NCBI GenBank assembly: GCA_003427395.1
Contig: BFEA01000163.1
Coordinates: 1,897,999-1,937,572 of the forward strand
Source of the DNA: Chara braunii
Taxonomy: Eukaryota > Streptophyta > Charophyceae > Charales > Characeae
DNA length: 39,574 nt
Direction of reading: 5' to 3'
Below are positions 11,420 to 19,263 of the stretch, piece after piece (the first letter of the stretch is position 1; every line of letters begins with the position of its first letter). The position numbers and the translations under genes are program-made. A model generated the notes under the pieces. That model searched no databases and was not told where the DNA came from. It worked only from the letters and a program-made list of their open reading frames with translations.

Positions 11420-11928
11420 GGGTAAAATGGAAAATAGAAAAGGCAATTCCCCAAGTACACACATGACTACATTGCTGGAGAAAAGATCATTGTCTTGCTG
11501 AATGGTATTAGTCTTTAACCGCTCATCAGGCGCCCGTCCGCTGTGGGTGAAGAGATACAGAAGACAAAGGCAACTCCCCAAGTACACACAGGACTACATT
11601 GTTGGACACTACACAAACCCGCTCAGTTAATCCCCTGGGTCGCAGGGTAATCAATGTTACCAGGTCCATAGCCACTATACAAAATCTTCACAAAAAATCA
11701 GGGAGGAACTAGGTTATTCAGCAGGGGTATATGGCATCTAGTTTTGGATGAAGAGGTCTCCTCCCTGTTCTCAAACAAACCTGCACAGTTAATCCTCTGG
11801 AAGCAAGACTAATCAATGCTGGCAGGTTTCTCATTCTTGTTGTTCATGCTCACCAATTTTGTATATGGCACGCTGGACCCGTTTTCCAGGAGGTGAAGCT
11901 CCCCACCAATAGATGGAGCCTCTCCCCG
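11420..11928 (+). other. LINE-A 3' untranslated region with internal duplications
   Basis: Two pairs of direct repeats lie inside. One (TCCCCAAGTACACACA and neighbours) is at 11434-11479 and 11566-11607; the other (CAGTTAATCC and TAATCAATG) is at 11615-11665 and 11775-11832. LINE-B lacks these, so its 3' UTR is shorter. Confidence 0.55.
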
Positions 11929-11966
11929 GTGTTAGTGGTGTCTGCTCTTACCAGCACCACTAACAC
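11929..11966 (+). ncRNA. LINE-A 3'-terminal stem-loop
   Basis: A perfect 12-bp stem GTGTTAGTGGTG (11929-11940) / CACCACTAACAC (11955-11966) with a 14-base loop sits just before the (TA)n tail. LINE-B has a stem of different sequence at the same place. In characterised LINEs such as eel UnaL2, a 3' stem-loop is what the reverse transcriptase recognises; that role is inferred here. Confidence 0.65.
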
Positions 11967-11982
11967 TGCAGGGGGTGTGTTT

Positions 11983-11985
<3 letters not shown>

Positions 11986-12055
<70 letters not shown>
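11986..12055. repeat. (TA)n microsatellite, LINE-A tail
   Basis: About 35 uninterrupted TA units directly after the LINE-A stem-loop. Some LINEs end in short tandem repeats instead of poly-A, and later slippage can expand them. Confidence 0.9.
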
Positions 12056-12057
<2 letters not shown>

Positions 12058-12464
12058 CCGAAAATGGTTGGGCTCGTTGTCACCTTCTTAGCTCCTCTCC
12101 GGAGCGCAGCCTTCACGTCTTGTACTGCCAAATCTGCATACCCGTTGGAGGATCCGACTCCGCCATCGGATTTGCACACCCTCAAAACCCCTGTTCCTGC
12201 CTCTTGTTCGCTCGAGTTCGTAAGGAATCGTGCAGTATCATCGTTCTCCTCTCCGCCGGCTTCATCCCGGTTCCTCCGCGCACCATCTCCCTCTACTAAC
12301 CTCGATTCTACTAACCTATTGCCATTTTCGAGCTCAGATTCGGGATCGCCAATCCTAAGAACCCCCAGATAGCAGTCTGGTTCATCCGAATCGGTCGAGA
12401 AAGGACCAAGATGCACTAAGGGTTTCTTCACTCTTCTTCTACGATCACCATCTCCGCCTCGCAT
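12056..12464 (-). CDS. Possible exon of unknown gene, disrupted at the LINE-A insertion
   Basis: An open frame on the minus strand starts at an ATG at 12462-12464 and stays open for about 136 codons up to the (TA)n tail of LINE-A. The product would be acidic and hydrophilic, with segments such as LGVLRIGDPESELENGN and ADLAVQDVKAALRRGAKK. A GA-rich leader (minus strand, 12465-12600) precedes it. I recognise no domain. The opposite strand is also open here, so coding status is uncertain; composition looks more protein-like on the minus strand. If real, LINE-A lies inside or right beside the gene. Confidence 0.25.
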
Positions 12465-13629
12465 GCACCCCGTACCAGATCCCGTCCATATTCATCCGCC
12501 CATTTCTTCTTCCTTTCGTCTATCTTCCCTCTCCCTATCGCTCTTCTCTCTCACTTCCCTCTGTCATCCCTTCGTCCTTCCTGTTCTACTAAAGTGCGCT
12601 AGGCCTATACCACAAAGAGCGGTGATAGATGCGAACAACAGAGTGCAGGCCGACTCTCGCCAAAATGCGAGTCACTACTTACTCTGCTAGCGCACGTGTT
12701 TCCTCCTGGCACAGCGCGTTGCCGCGAAGTCCGACAGCCACGTGGGTTTGACTTCCTCAACTGATTCTGAGAGAAACTTCGAGTGAAAGCAGCTACAACA
12801 CGATTCGGGAGACTTTCGCGTCTGCACATGCGTCCGACGAACGTTTTGTACGTCGGTGTTGCTGCATGCCTCCGCTATACAATCCTCTCCTGCCTGCTTC
12901 GCGGACACCTGCCTCATTGTCATGGCCAGATTCGGTCTTTTTTCCTCACTGTCTGGTTTCCTCAGCCATATGAGCTGGTCAGCAGCTCCTGCTCCCTCTC
13001 GCGGAGACTTCGGAGGCAACCAGCCATAGGCCAGCTTGGATACCTCTTCGCCCCTGTACCCAAGTCTGACGAGCGATTGGCGCGGCAGCATTGCTGCTGC
13101 CTCGCCACAATCCTCTCCTACCCGCTATTCCCAAAGGGAGTTTGCCACCACCTCAGGTCCTTGCTGTTTGTCATGAAACCGAATACTTGGGCCTGCCGCC
13201 AAACTAGGCATAGCCTGAGGCCTAGTGCAGGTCCCCAGTGGTAGTAGCAAATATTCAAATGAGGACCTTGAAGGCCGACACGGGGAGGTGTTTTCCTCGC
13301 GGGTAGCTGCAGCAGCGGCCTTCTCATAGCGCCCCGGGCCATTCCGCCTAGGTACAACCGGCTGTCTTCCGCACATACGCACAGGTCACCAGTAAACATA
13401 TCAATCGGGAGACAAAACCTTTTTGATCCTACTTAATCAGAAATAAAAAATTCGGTCGGTGATCGCGCCGATCGTTCAATCATCAATAATAAAAAAGATC
13501 ACTCACGCCTCAACTCTACGCGCCCACACATTCTCTGCTCTAATCAACCATCCAGTCAACATAACCCATAGACGTCGCCGCGCCTCGCGTGGTATACTTA
13601 AACTTTTAAACCAATTTTATTTTTTGTCA
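12465..13629. other. Unassigned DNA
   Basis: Contains a pyrimidine-rich tract (12490-12590) and a diverged direct duplication of about 90 bp (about 12855-12940 and 13088-13190) sharing TTGCTGC, CAATCCTCTCCT and TTGTCATG. Open frames on both strands overlap and match nothing I know. No RNA gene recognised. Confidence 0.4.
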
Positions 13630-13680
13630 CTTGCAAAAACCAGGGTGGATACCCTTGTAAGGGTATTCACACCGACACCG
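13630..13680 (+). repeat. Inverted repeat, left copy (51 bp)
   Basis: About 80% identical to the reverse complement of 14616-14666. It contains the internal palindrome ACCCTTGTAAGGGT and ends CCGACACCG. The two copies bracket 0.94 kb that includes CT-rich DNA, a poly-T tract (14054-14067) and the (CA)n assembly gap. Confidence 0.6.
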
Positions 13681-14212
13681 TCCTTCTGCCTCATCTCCTT
13701 CTCCCTCCTCTCTCATCCCTCCTCGTCTCCCCCTTCCCCCCCTCTCTTCCTCTTTCGGTTCCCGAATGATGTCCTTGTTTTTTATCCGCGATGGCGATCT
13801 CACCCGGTTGGATTGATGGTTGCACTCTACAAATGTATGTATGTTTTTTCAATGACCTGTTGGGGATTTGCGGTGTGAAAAGTATTGCATATTAATTTAA
13901 TTCAATAGTTTGGAATGGGTGCATTTGTTTGATTGCTCCTCAAGGAAAGAGGCACCCCCACCCCCCTCGCTTCGTTTCGCCACCTTTGCGTAGTTGGATG
14001 CCTTCGGCTAAAATGACCCTGTTTTACCCTCACTTTAAATGGACACACGAATGGTTTTTTTTTTTTTGTTTGTTTGTTTTTTGTTTACCCCGCTGCATTG
14101 ATAAATCGCCCCTCGCATCTTGAATCTTGCTCACAGTGTGTCGACGCGTCTGGTCGGAGCAGCGCGGGTATAACGTGTCGTGCTCGTGCGAAACTCATGT
14201 GACACACACATG
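13681..14212. other. Unassigned DNA between inverted copies
   Basis: Pyrimidine-rich at 13683-13760, then AT-rich, then a T-rich tract near 14054-14085. A short stretch at 14138-14170 (GTCGACGCG ... AGCGCGGG) weakly resembles the inverted terminus of the giant-palindrome family. No gene recognised. Confidence 0.35.
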
Positions 14213-14369
14213 TTACACACACACACACACACACNNNNNNNNNNNNNNNNNNNNNNNNNNNNNNNNNNNNNNNNNNNNNNNNNNNNNNNNNNNNNNNNNN
14301 NNNNNNNNNNNNNNNNNNNNNNNNNNNNNNNNNNNNNNNNNNNNNNNNNNNNNNNNNNNNNNNNNNNNN

Positions 14370-14415
<46 letters not shown>

Positions 14416-14427
14416 ACACACACACAT
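14213..14427. repeat. (CA)n microsatellite containing an assembly gap
   Basis: CA repeats flank 135 undetermined bases (14235-14369). The gap most likely reflects a longer CA array that could not be assembled. Apparent open frames across it are artefacts. Confidence 0.95.
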
Positions 14428-14615
14428 TCTGCTGCATATTGATGGGGAGCGTCACCTGCTGGAAACTGGGTCCAGCGTCTCATGAACATCATGAATAAAG
14501 CACCAACCGGGACTCCACACACACTCTCTTCGAGCTGTGTATAGCGAATATGACAAAACATACATACAACATAATCACTACCCTACCCTTCCCGAACCAC
14601 ATCAACAACGAACTA

Positions 14616-14666
14616 CGGTGTCGGAGTAGAAACCCTTACAAGGGTATCTCCTCGGGTTTTTCAAGG
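14616..14666 (-). repeat. Inverted repeat, right copy (51 bp)
   Basis: Partner of 13630-13680 in opposite orientation, with ACCCTTACAAGGGT at its core. Together they could be the ends of a foldback element about 1.04 kb long. No target-site duplication was recognised. Confidence 0.6.
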
Positions 14667-15145
14667 TCGGACGTTGTCCGACATTTTCGTTAAATTGAAG
14701 GACTTTATGAGACTTATGTTTACAAAAGTTTATTCAAACCTACCCTATAACCGAGAAGACTACAACTGTTTAAGTTTAGGTTCGAACGCTTGTGAAGTCC
14801 GACAATAATAGCGGTAGTCGTCAGTGTGACCGGTTAGTCGCGGCTCTTAATAGAGTCGCGGCAACACACGGTCGTGGGAATGCTAAAACTAGACATACCC
14901 TACCTAAAAGAACGATACGCGGCTGCTAAGCCATGCGATTCAAGGCCTAAGTAGGCTCAAAAGGGCGGTCGCTCTAAGTATAGGGTTGCGATGCAGGTGT
15001 TATGGGGCTGGACAGTCGTTGCGCCGCCGGTGGCGCAGTTGAGATTCTTAAGGGGCAGGCAAGGCCTGCCTAAAAGTGAGTTAAGCAACCAACCGGGCTG
15101 CAGCCTTTCATATGGAAGGGTTGCGTGCTCTGCTCTAGTAAATAG
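14667..15145. other. Unassigned DNA with small hairpins
   Basis: Short perfect or near-perfect hairpins include TGCGCC/GGCGCA (about 15018-15036), GCGGCTCT/AGAGTCGC near 14840-14862 and AGGCA/TGCCT near 15058-15072. No open frame of note and no recognised repeat family. Confidence 0.4.
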
Positions 15146-15245
15146 GAGTTAGCCCAGTAGGTTACCAAGTCAGACTACAACCCAACAAACACCGGGATCG
15201 AGCCCGAGGGGCATCGACTGGGCTAGCTCCTTTATTTTTTTTTTG
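15146..15245 (+). ncRNA. tRNA-like hairpin with Pol III box motifs
   Basis: Bases 15146-15159 (GGAGTTAGCCCAGT) pair with 15219-15232 (ACTGGGCTAGCTCC), 13 of 14. An A-box-like TAGCCCAGTAGG starts near 15152 and a B-box-like GGATCGAGCCC near 15195, about 42 bases apart, which is the usual tRNA spacing. A T-rich run (15233-15245) follows and could end Pol III transcription. The D and anticodon stems do not fold well, so this is a degenerate tRNA or a tRNA-derived SINE head, not a functional tRNA. Confidence 0.35.
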
Positions 15246-15264
15246 AGTTGCCCAGAAGGAAAAT

Positions 15265-15334
15265 GCGGTCGATTTCGACCGTGCGATCTCGCGATCGCAC
15301 GCGATCTCGCGATCGCACGACCGAGATCGACCGC
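15265..15334. repeat. Nested palindrome rich in GCGATCGC
   Basis: An outer stem GCGGTCGAT (15265-15273) / ATCGACCGC (15326-15334) encloses further hairpins: CGGTCGA/TCGACCG (15266-15281, alternative to the outer stem), GTGCGATC/GATCGCAC (15281-15300) and GCGATC/GATCGC (15301-15316). The last two share a TCGC loop and form a direct duplication. Confidence 0.7.
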
Positions 15335-15949
15335 GCCGATCTGATGGCCCTTGCGTAAGGATGATACGCATATGCAAGGAAATGAGTGATAGCGAACTTC
15401 AAAAATCAAACAGCATCATACACATGTGACCAGATAGTCGTGACCTCGAACCAATAGCAGAATTGCATCACGAGTTTCACCAAATAAGAGCACAACAAAA
15501 GCTCGTAATTGACAATTTTTGAATAGTCTCATCATCATCAACACAGAACCAATGTTGATATCCTATCTAGCGCTCGGCGCCCAGACTACAGATGGCAGAT
15601 CCTATCTAGCCTGCACTACAATGCCGCCGATGACAACAACAGCTCCCCAAAGTACGAGCAGATCTCGGACAATGCCGCACACTACCAGCACCAGGTATGA
15701 CATTGTCTCTCGTATCACTCACAACTTCGTTCCCCAACACACAGATATCACATGCACCCAAGGACCACCCTGCGCCTTATCCAGCATACAGCAGTGCATT
15801 TCAGCTATGGTTGTCTGCTCCTTCCAACTCACCGTAAGTGCGTGAGCGTTGGCCAACATTAGCACGGCAGCACTTTCGCAGCATACAACCAGCACCCAAA
15901 TGTCAAATGTGGAGGCAGACCCTTTGCAGGATGGAGGTGGCCTGCCTGC
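15335..15949. other. Unassigned DNA
   Basis: An open frame at 15519-15845 (plus) is threonine/serine-rich and matches no family I know. Splice-donor-like words occur at about 15692 (AGGTATGA) and 15833 (CCGTAAGT). No RNA gene or clear repeat. Confidence 0.35.
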
Positions 15950-16333
15950 TGCGTGTGCCTGGCTGTACTGGACCTTTCCCAAGAGCCTCCCGGTAGGCCC
16001 CGGGTGGTTGAGGCCCACTCCAAACGAATCAGGCCCAAGGCATGTGGACGTTACTCCTACCCAACTGCCAGCGACCTGTGTTTGGCCTACATCCCTTATC
16101 CAGCCCAGGGCCAGCCTTTGATACATCAGAATGAGGTTGCCTGGGCCGATGTGCTTTCAACCAACTGGCGCTTCGCAACTGCCAGAATTTTCCCTAATTG
16201 CGTGGTGACCCCAACATATGCCCAAAGGCCCCTGGGTCGAGCCTGCCTTCACTTAGGGCGGCCGACCCGCACTAAAACAGGGTCCTGTAGGGCAGACGAG
16301 GCCTTGTGCCTCGCACAAAAAAAAAAAAAAAAG
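15950..16333 (+). repeat. Poly-A-tailed retroposon-like sequence
   Basis: A GC-rich segment ends in an uninterrupted A run (16318-16332), directly preceded by a small hairpin CGAGGC/GCCTCG (about 16298-16315). This is the arrangement seen at LINE 3' ends, so it may be a retroposed copy. An open frame (15953-16372) runs through it and into the A tract, giving a lysine run; I recognise no domain and the start boundary is not defined. Confidence 0.35.
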
Positions 16334-16450
16334 GGCTGGGGGCAGTTGCTCATGGGAAAAACGAGCAACTGAACCACCCCAGCCTGTGCCTGAATCAGGC
16401 TGGGGTCGTGGGTTGTATGCAGGCACAGGTAGGAAGGGGGAGTTGAAATG

Positions 16451-16501
<51 letters not shown>

Positions 16502-17340
16502 TGAGAGGATGGGAGAGAGGAGGACCTGCTCCTCCCGACCTGTCAGCTGCCTCCCCGTTGTCAGGGGGGGGAAGAAGGAAAAACGGGATCAGACTTTTTT
16601 GAAGATATGTATTTTTCAGTTTTGCGCCAATATTGTTTTGGTGGCGTAAAAGATTTATTTTGGCCTTGAAATTTTGTCTGTAGGTAGTCAGGCACCTATG
16701 CCATGTGCATGCATTTTTTCAGATTTTTTTATTAAGCGAATATGTTTCTAAAAATCATCAAAGTCGGGGTACTTTTTGCACCCCGCTCTGAGCCTGTCGG
16801 GATTTGAACTCGTGAATTTTCACGAGTTCGTTCCCTACCTCTCCCAATCAGACAACCGCCATACCCGTTTTCAGGGGAGGGGAGGGGAAAAAAGAGAAAA
16901 AGAAGGTAGAAGGAGAAAGAAAAAGCCACGACCACGAATGTGGCCGTGGCTACGATGAGATACAGGCCAAACTGGCCTGAATGTGACTCAGGCCAGAGGC
17001 TGGGGAGTTGAAGAGGTGGTGAGGGGAACTTGGCTGGAAACAGNCATTTTCCCGCTGAACCTGCACTCAGTGTAGGGCTGAGTGTAGGGAAAAGGGAGAA
17101 AAAGAGGGGGGCAGTTGAGTACGACTACCACCCTAAGTGTGTGGCTGAGGTGAGACAGCCTCAGTCCGTTGATCTGGCTCATATCAACGGCCCCAGGCAA
17201 GTGACGGATTTTACCTGGGGGCAGCTGAGGTTGTTGCTGCCCTCCTCAGCCACTACAAAAGAGACAGTTGTCCTTCAGCTGCCTCACGCTTGCCTCCAGC
17301 TATCAGTGTGCGACAGCACACTTGCCTCATCGCTGGAGTG
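16334..17340. repeat. Chain of short perfect hairpins
   Basis: At least twelve stems of 6-11 bp lie in a row. Examples are CAGTTGCTC/GAGCAACTG (16343-16371), CCCCAGCCTG/CAGGCTGGGG (16377-16405), CCTGTGCCTG/CAGGCACAGG (16383-16429), GAACTCGTGAA/TTCACGAGTTC (16806-16829), CAGGCCA/TGGCCTG (16963-16979), CCGTTGAT/ATCAACGG (17166-17190), CCCCAGG/CCTGGGG (17191-17220), GCTGAGG/CCTCAGC (17224-17250) and AGTGTGC/GCACACT (17305-17322). A (GA)n tract (about 16452-16498) interrupts it. Function unknown. Confidence 0.65.
16720..16880 (-). repeat. Possible tRNA-derived SINE (degenerate)
   Basis: On the minus strand an A-box-like TTGTCTGATTGGGAGAGG (start near 16853) lies about 46 bases before a B-box-like GTTCAAATCC (start near 16807). 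An A-rich, slippage-like stretch follows (minus strand, about 16745-16720). Stems of a true tRNA are not preserved. One of the strong hairpins of the chain overlaps the B box. Confidence 0.3.
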
Positions 17341-17704
17341 CTGGAGAGGAGGGAGGAGTGTTGTCGGTGGAGCTGGAGGACTGCGGAAGAGCGCGACAAA
17401 GCAGAAGACAGTCATAGCCTTGGCTGGAGCACTTTGCTCCACCCCTTGGCAGGCTAGTCTCAAGGGGGACTCTGCGGCAGCGTGGTGAGGAGCGGCAGCG
17501 GAGCGTGGCAAGGAGCGACGGGGAACACGACAAGTGGTGGAGGTGTGCCGGCCGATGTTTTCGGCAACCATAACCCATTTTTGTGGGGTTATGCTGCCGA
17601 AATACCGCGGCGTCGGCGTGACACCTTTATTTTGAGGGGTGACGCTGCCATTTTCACGACACGTCGGCGACACTTTGTTTTGAAGAGTGACGTTGCCATT
17701 TTCA
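17341..17704. other. Unassigned DNA with a long hairpin and early repeat units
   Basis: A hairpin at 17558-17602 pairs TTCGGCA with TGCCGAA and ATAACCC with GGGTTAT around a short T-rich loop. Then GTGACGCTGCCATTTTCACG-like units occur twice (about 17640-17662 and 17690-17704), leading into the minisatellite. Confidence 0.5.
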
Positions 17705-18060
17705 TGGCATGGTAGTACAGCGCGGTGGAGCGCCGCCGTCTTTTTGCGGTGGTACGGCACGGCGAAGCGCCGCCATCTTTTGCGGTGGTACGGCACGGCG
17801 AAGCGCTGCCGTTTTTTTTTTACGGTGGTACGACACAGCGAAGTGCCGCCGTCTTTTTGCGGTGGTACGACACTTCGACGCGCTGCTGTTCTTTTTACGG
17901 TGGTACGGCACGGCAAAGTGTCGCCGTCTTTTGCGATGGTACGGCACAGCGAAGCGCTGCCGTCTTTTTTATGGTGGTACGACACGGCGAAGCGCTGCCG
18001 TTTTTTTTTTTTTTTATGGTGGTACGGCACGGCGAAGCACTGCCGTTTTTTTTTTATGAG
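17705..18060 (+). repeat. Minisatellite of ~36-46 bp units: small hairpin plus T tract
   Basis: About nine units follow the pattern GGTGGTACGGCACGGCGAAG then CGCTGCCGT then a T run of 4-16. Each unit can form ACGGCA/TGCCGT. Unit length varies mostly through the T run. Several frames on both strands stay open across the array because the unit holds no stop codon; the resulting 150-310-residue products are repeat artefacts. Confidence 0.85.
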
Positions 18061-18518
18061 GATTCGGCACGACAATGGAATTGCGGCACGACGGTGGGAC
18101 GTGCGGCGTGGCAATGGAGATTTTTTTTTACGACGTTGAAAGGTTTTTTTGCGGCGCGGCATCTGCTTTTCTTGGTGAAGGTTTGCTACCATTAGTGTGT
18201 ACGGCAGAAGCAGCATAACATGGTGGCAATTGACGACATGCGACGGTACGAAATCTGAGTGTGGCGGGCGGTTTTTTTTTTTCTTAATGCGGCATACGAG
18301 ATAAATGTTTTGTAGTTGAGACTACCCAACACTTGCGGCAATGGGACTGGACTACTTCGGACTGCCTGGGTTCAGTTAGGACTGACGTGGGACACGAACG
18401 GCCATTTGCGGCAGTCTCGACGCATGCGGTTTTGAGATTCGGCACCGGTTTTATTTTTTTGAGAATTGTGGCGGAAACGGTTTTCGACTCAATAGTCATT
18501 CGACGAAGTGTTTGACAG
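18061..18518. other. Unassigned DNA, degenerate continuation of minisatellite
   Basis: GCGGCACG, GCGGCGTGG and T-run fragments continue to about 18290. After that there is unique-looking sequence with no gene recognised. Confidence 0.4.
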
Positions 18519-18590
18519 CATGGGACCACCTAGAACCGCGTGGGACCATCTGGGACCGCTTGGGACAGTTGGGACTGACGTGGTACCAGA
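18519..18590 (+). repeat. 10-bp-period repeat TGGGACCRYC
   Basis: TGGGACC or TGGGAC recurs about every 9-11 bases at 18519-18580 (six to seven units). Isolated GGGACTGGAC-like copies lie upstream near 18345. Confidence 0.6.
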
Positions 18591-19111
18591 TTGAGTGTTT
18601 TTCTAGGACTCGTGCGGCTCGCCGTTTTCACGCTTGGGTTACCGTGGGTGAGACGTGCGAGTGAGAGGTGGTTTGATCAAGATTTTCCTTGAGACTACAG
18701 CTTTCGGCGGCACACACGGCTTGTTGGTTGGCTTTCTTGAGTGAGCCAGAGCGCTTCTTCGACACCACTTCACTCAAGGTCAATTGATCGACTCAGATTC
18801 ATTTTCGCACATGTGTGAACCCACACTTTGTTTTAAATGTTGAAAAGAAAAGGTTGAGTAAAGCGTGTATGGTCATGCATGTGAAAAGTGGGATCTAACG
18901 GGAGTGTGGATTGCTGAATTTTCTGGACCTGCGGTTGTTTTTGTATGTTTAGGTGAATGGAGGGCAAGATCATTGTTTGCTATAACCATATAGCTGATGT
19001 GGCTGAACTTCACACAAGCATGGAAATACAAGGGTGGAAGTATTAGAAGGAAGGAAGAAAAATCGAAAGGATCAGCTAGTAACTCCCAAAAAAAAAAAAA
19101 AAAAAAAAAAA
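18591..19111. other. Unassigned DNA ending in poly-A
   Basis: No gene recognised. The stretch ends with 24 A residues (19088-19111) that abut a G-run (about 19114-19120). The A run may be the tail of an older retroposon, with LINE-B starting at the G-run. Confidence 0.4.
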
Positions 19112-19263
19112 TAGGGGGGGTAACTACTGGAGTACTTCAAGTCTTTCTTCACCCCACACCTATACCCACCAACCCTTAATTGTCTAATTTTGAAAGTTTT
19201 TGCTCGCCTACTCAAAAGCAACATTAGTAGGATGACATCACCTGAATCTCAGTAGCTGCTAAG

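Larger units (their letters stand above)
9590..12055 (+). mobile_element. LINE-A: 5'-truncated L1-type retrotransposon fragment
   Basis: From about 9590-9620 onward the sequence aligns with the second half of LINE-B ORF2 (its 25640-27459) and then with the LINE-B 3' untranslated region. The endonuclease and reverse transcriptase cores are absent, as expected after incomplete reverse transcription. The 3' end carries the same CTGGA/TCCAG and GCTCC/GGAGC hairpins as LINE-B, then a terminal stem-loop, then (TA)n instead of poly-A. A target-site duplication was not found. Confidence 0.8.

Noticed and set aside
14085-14561. Open frames spanning the CA repeat and the undetermined bases
   Set aside because: They exist only because Ns and CA repeats contain no stop codons.
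17284-18216. A 310-codon open frame on the minus strand and several long plus-strand frames over the same stretch
   Set aside because: They run through a stop-free minisatellite; the products are repeats of one short peptide pattern with lysine or phenylalanine runs and have no domain.
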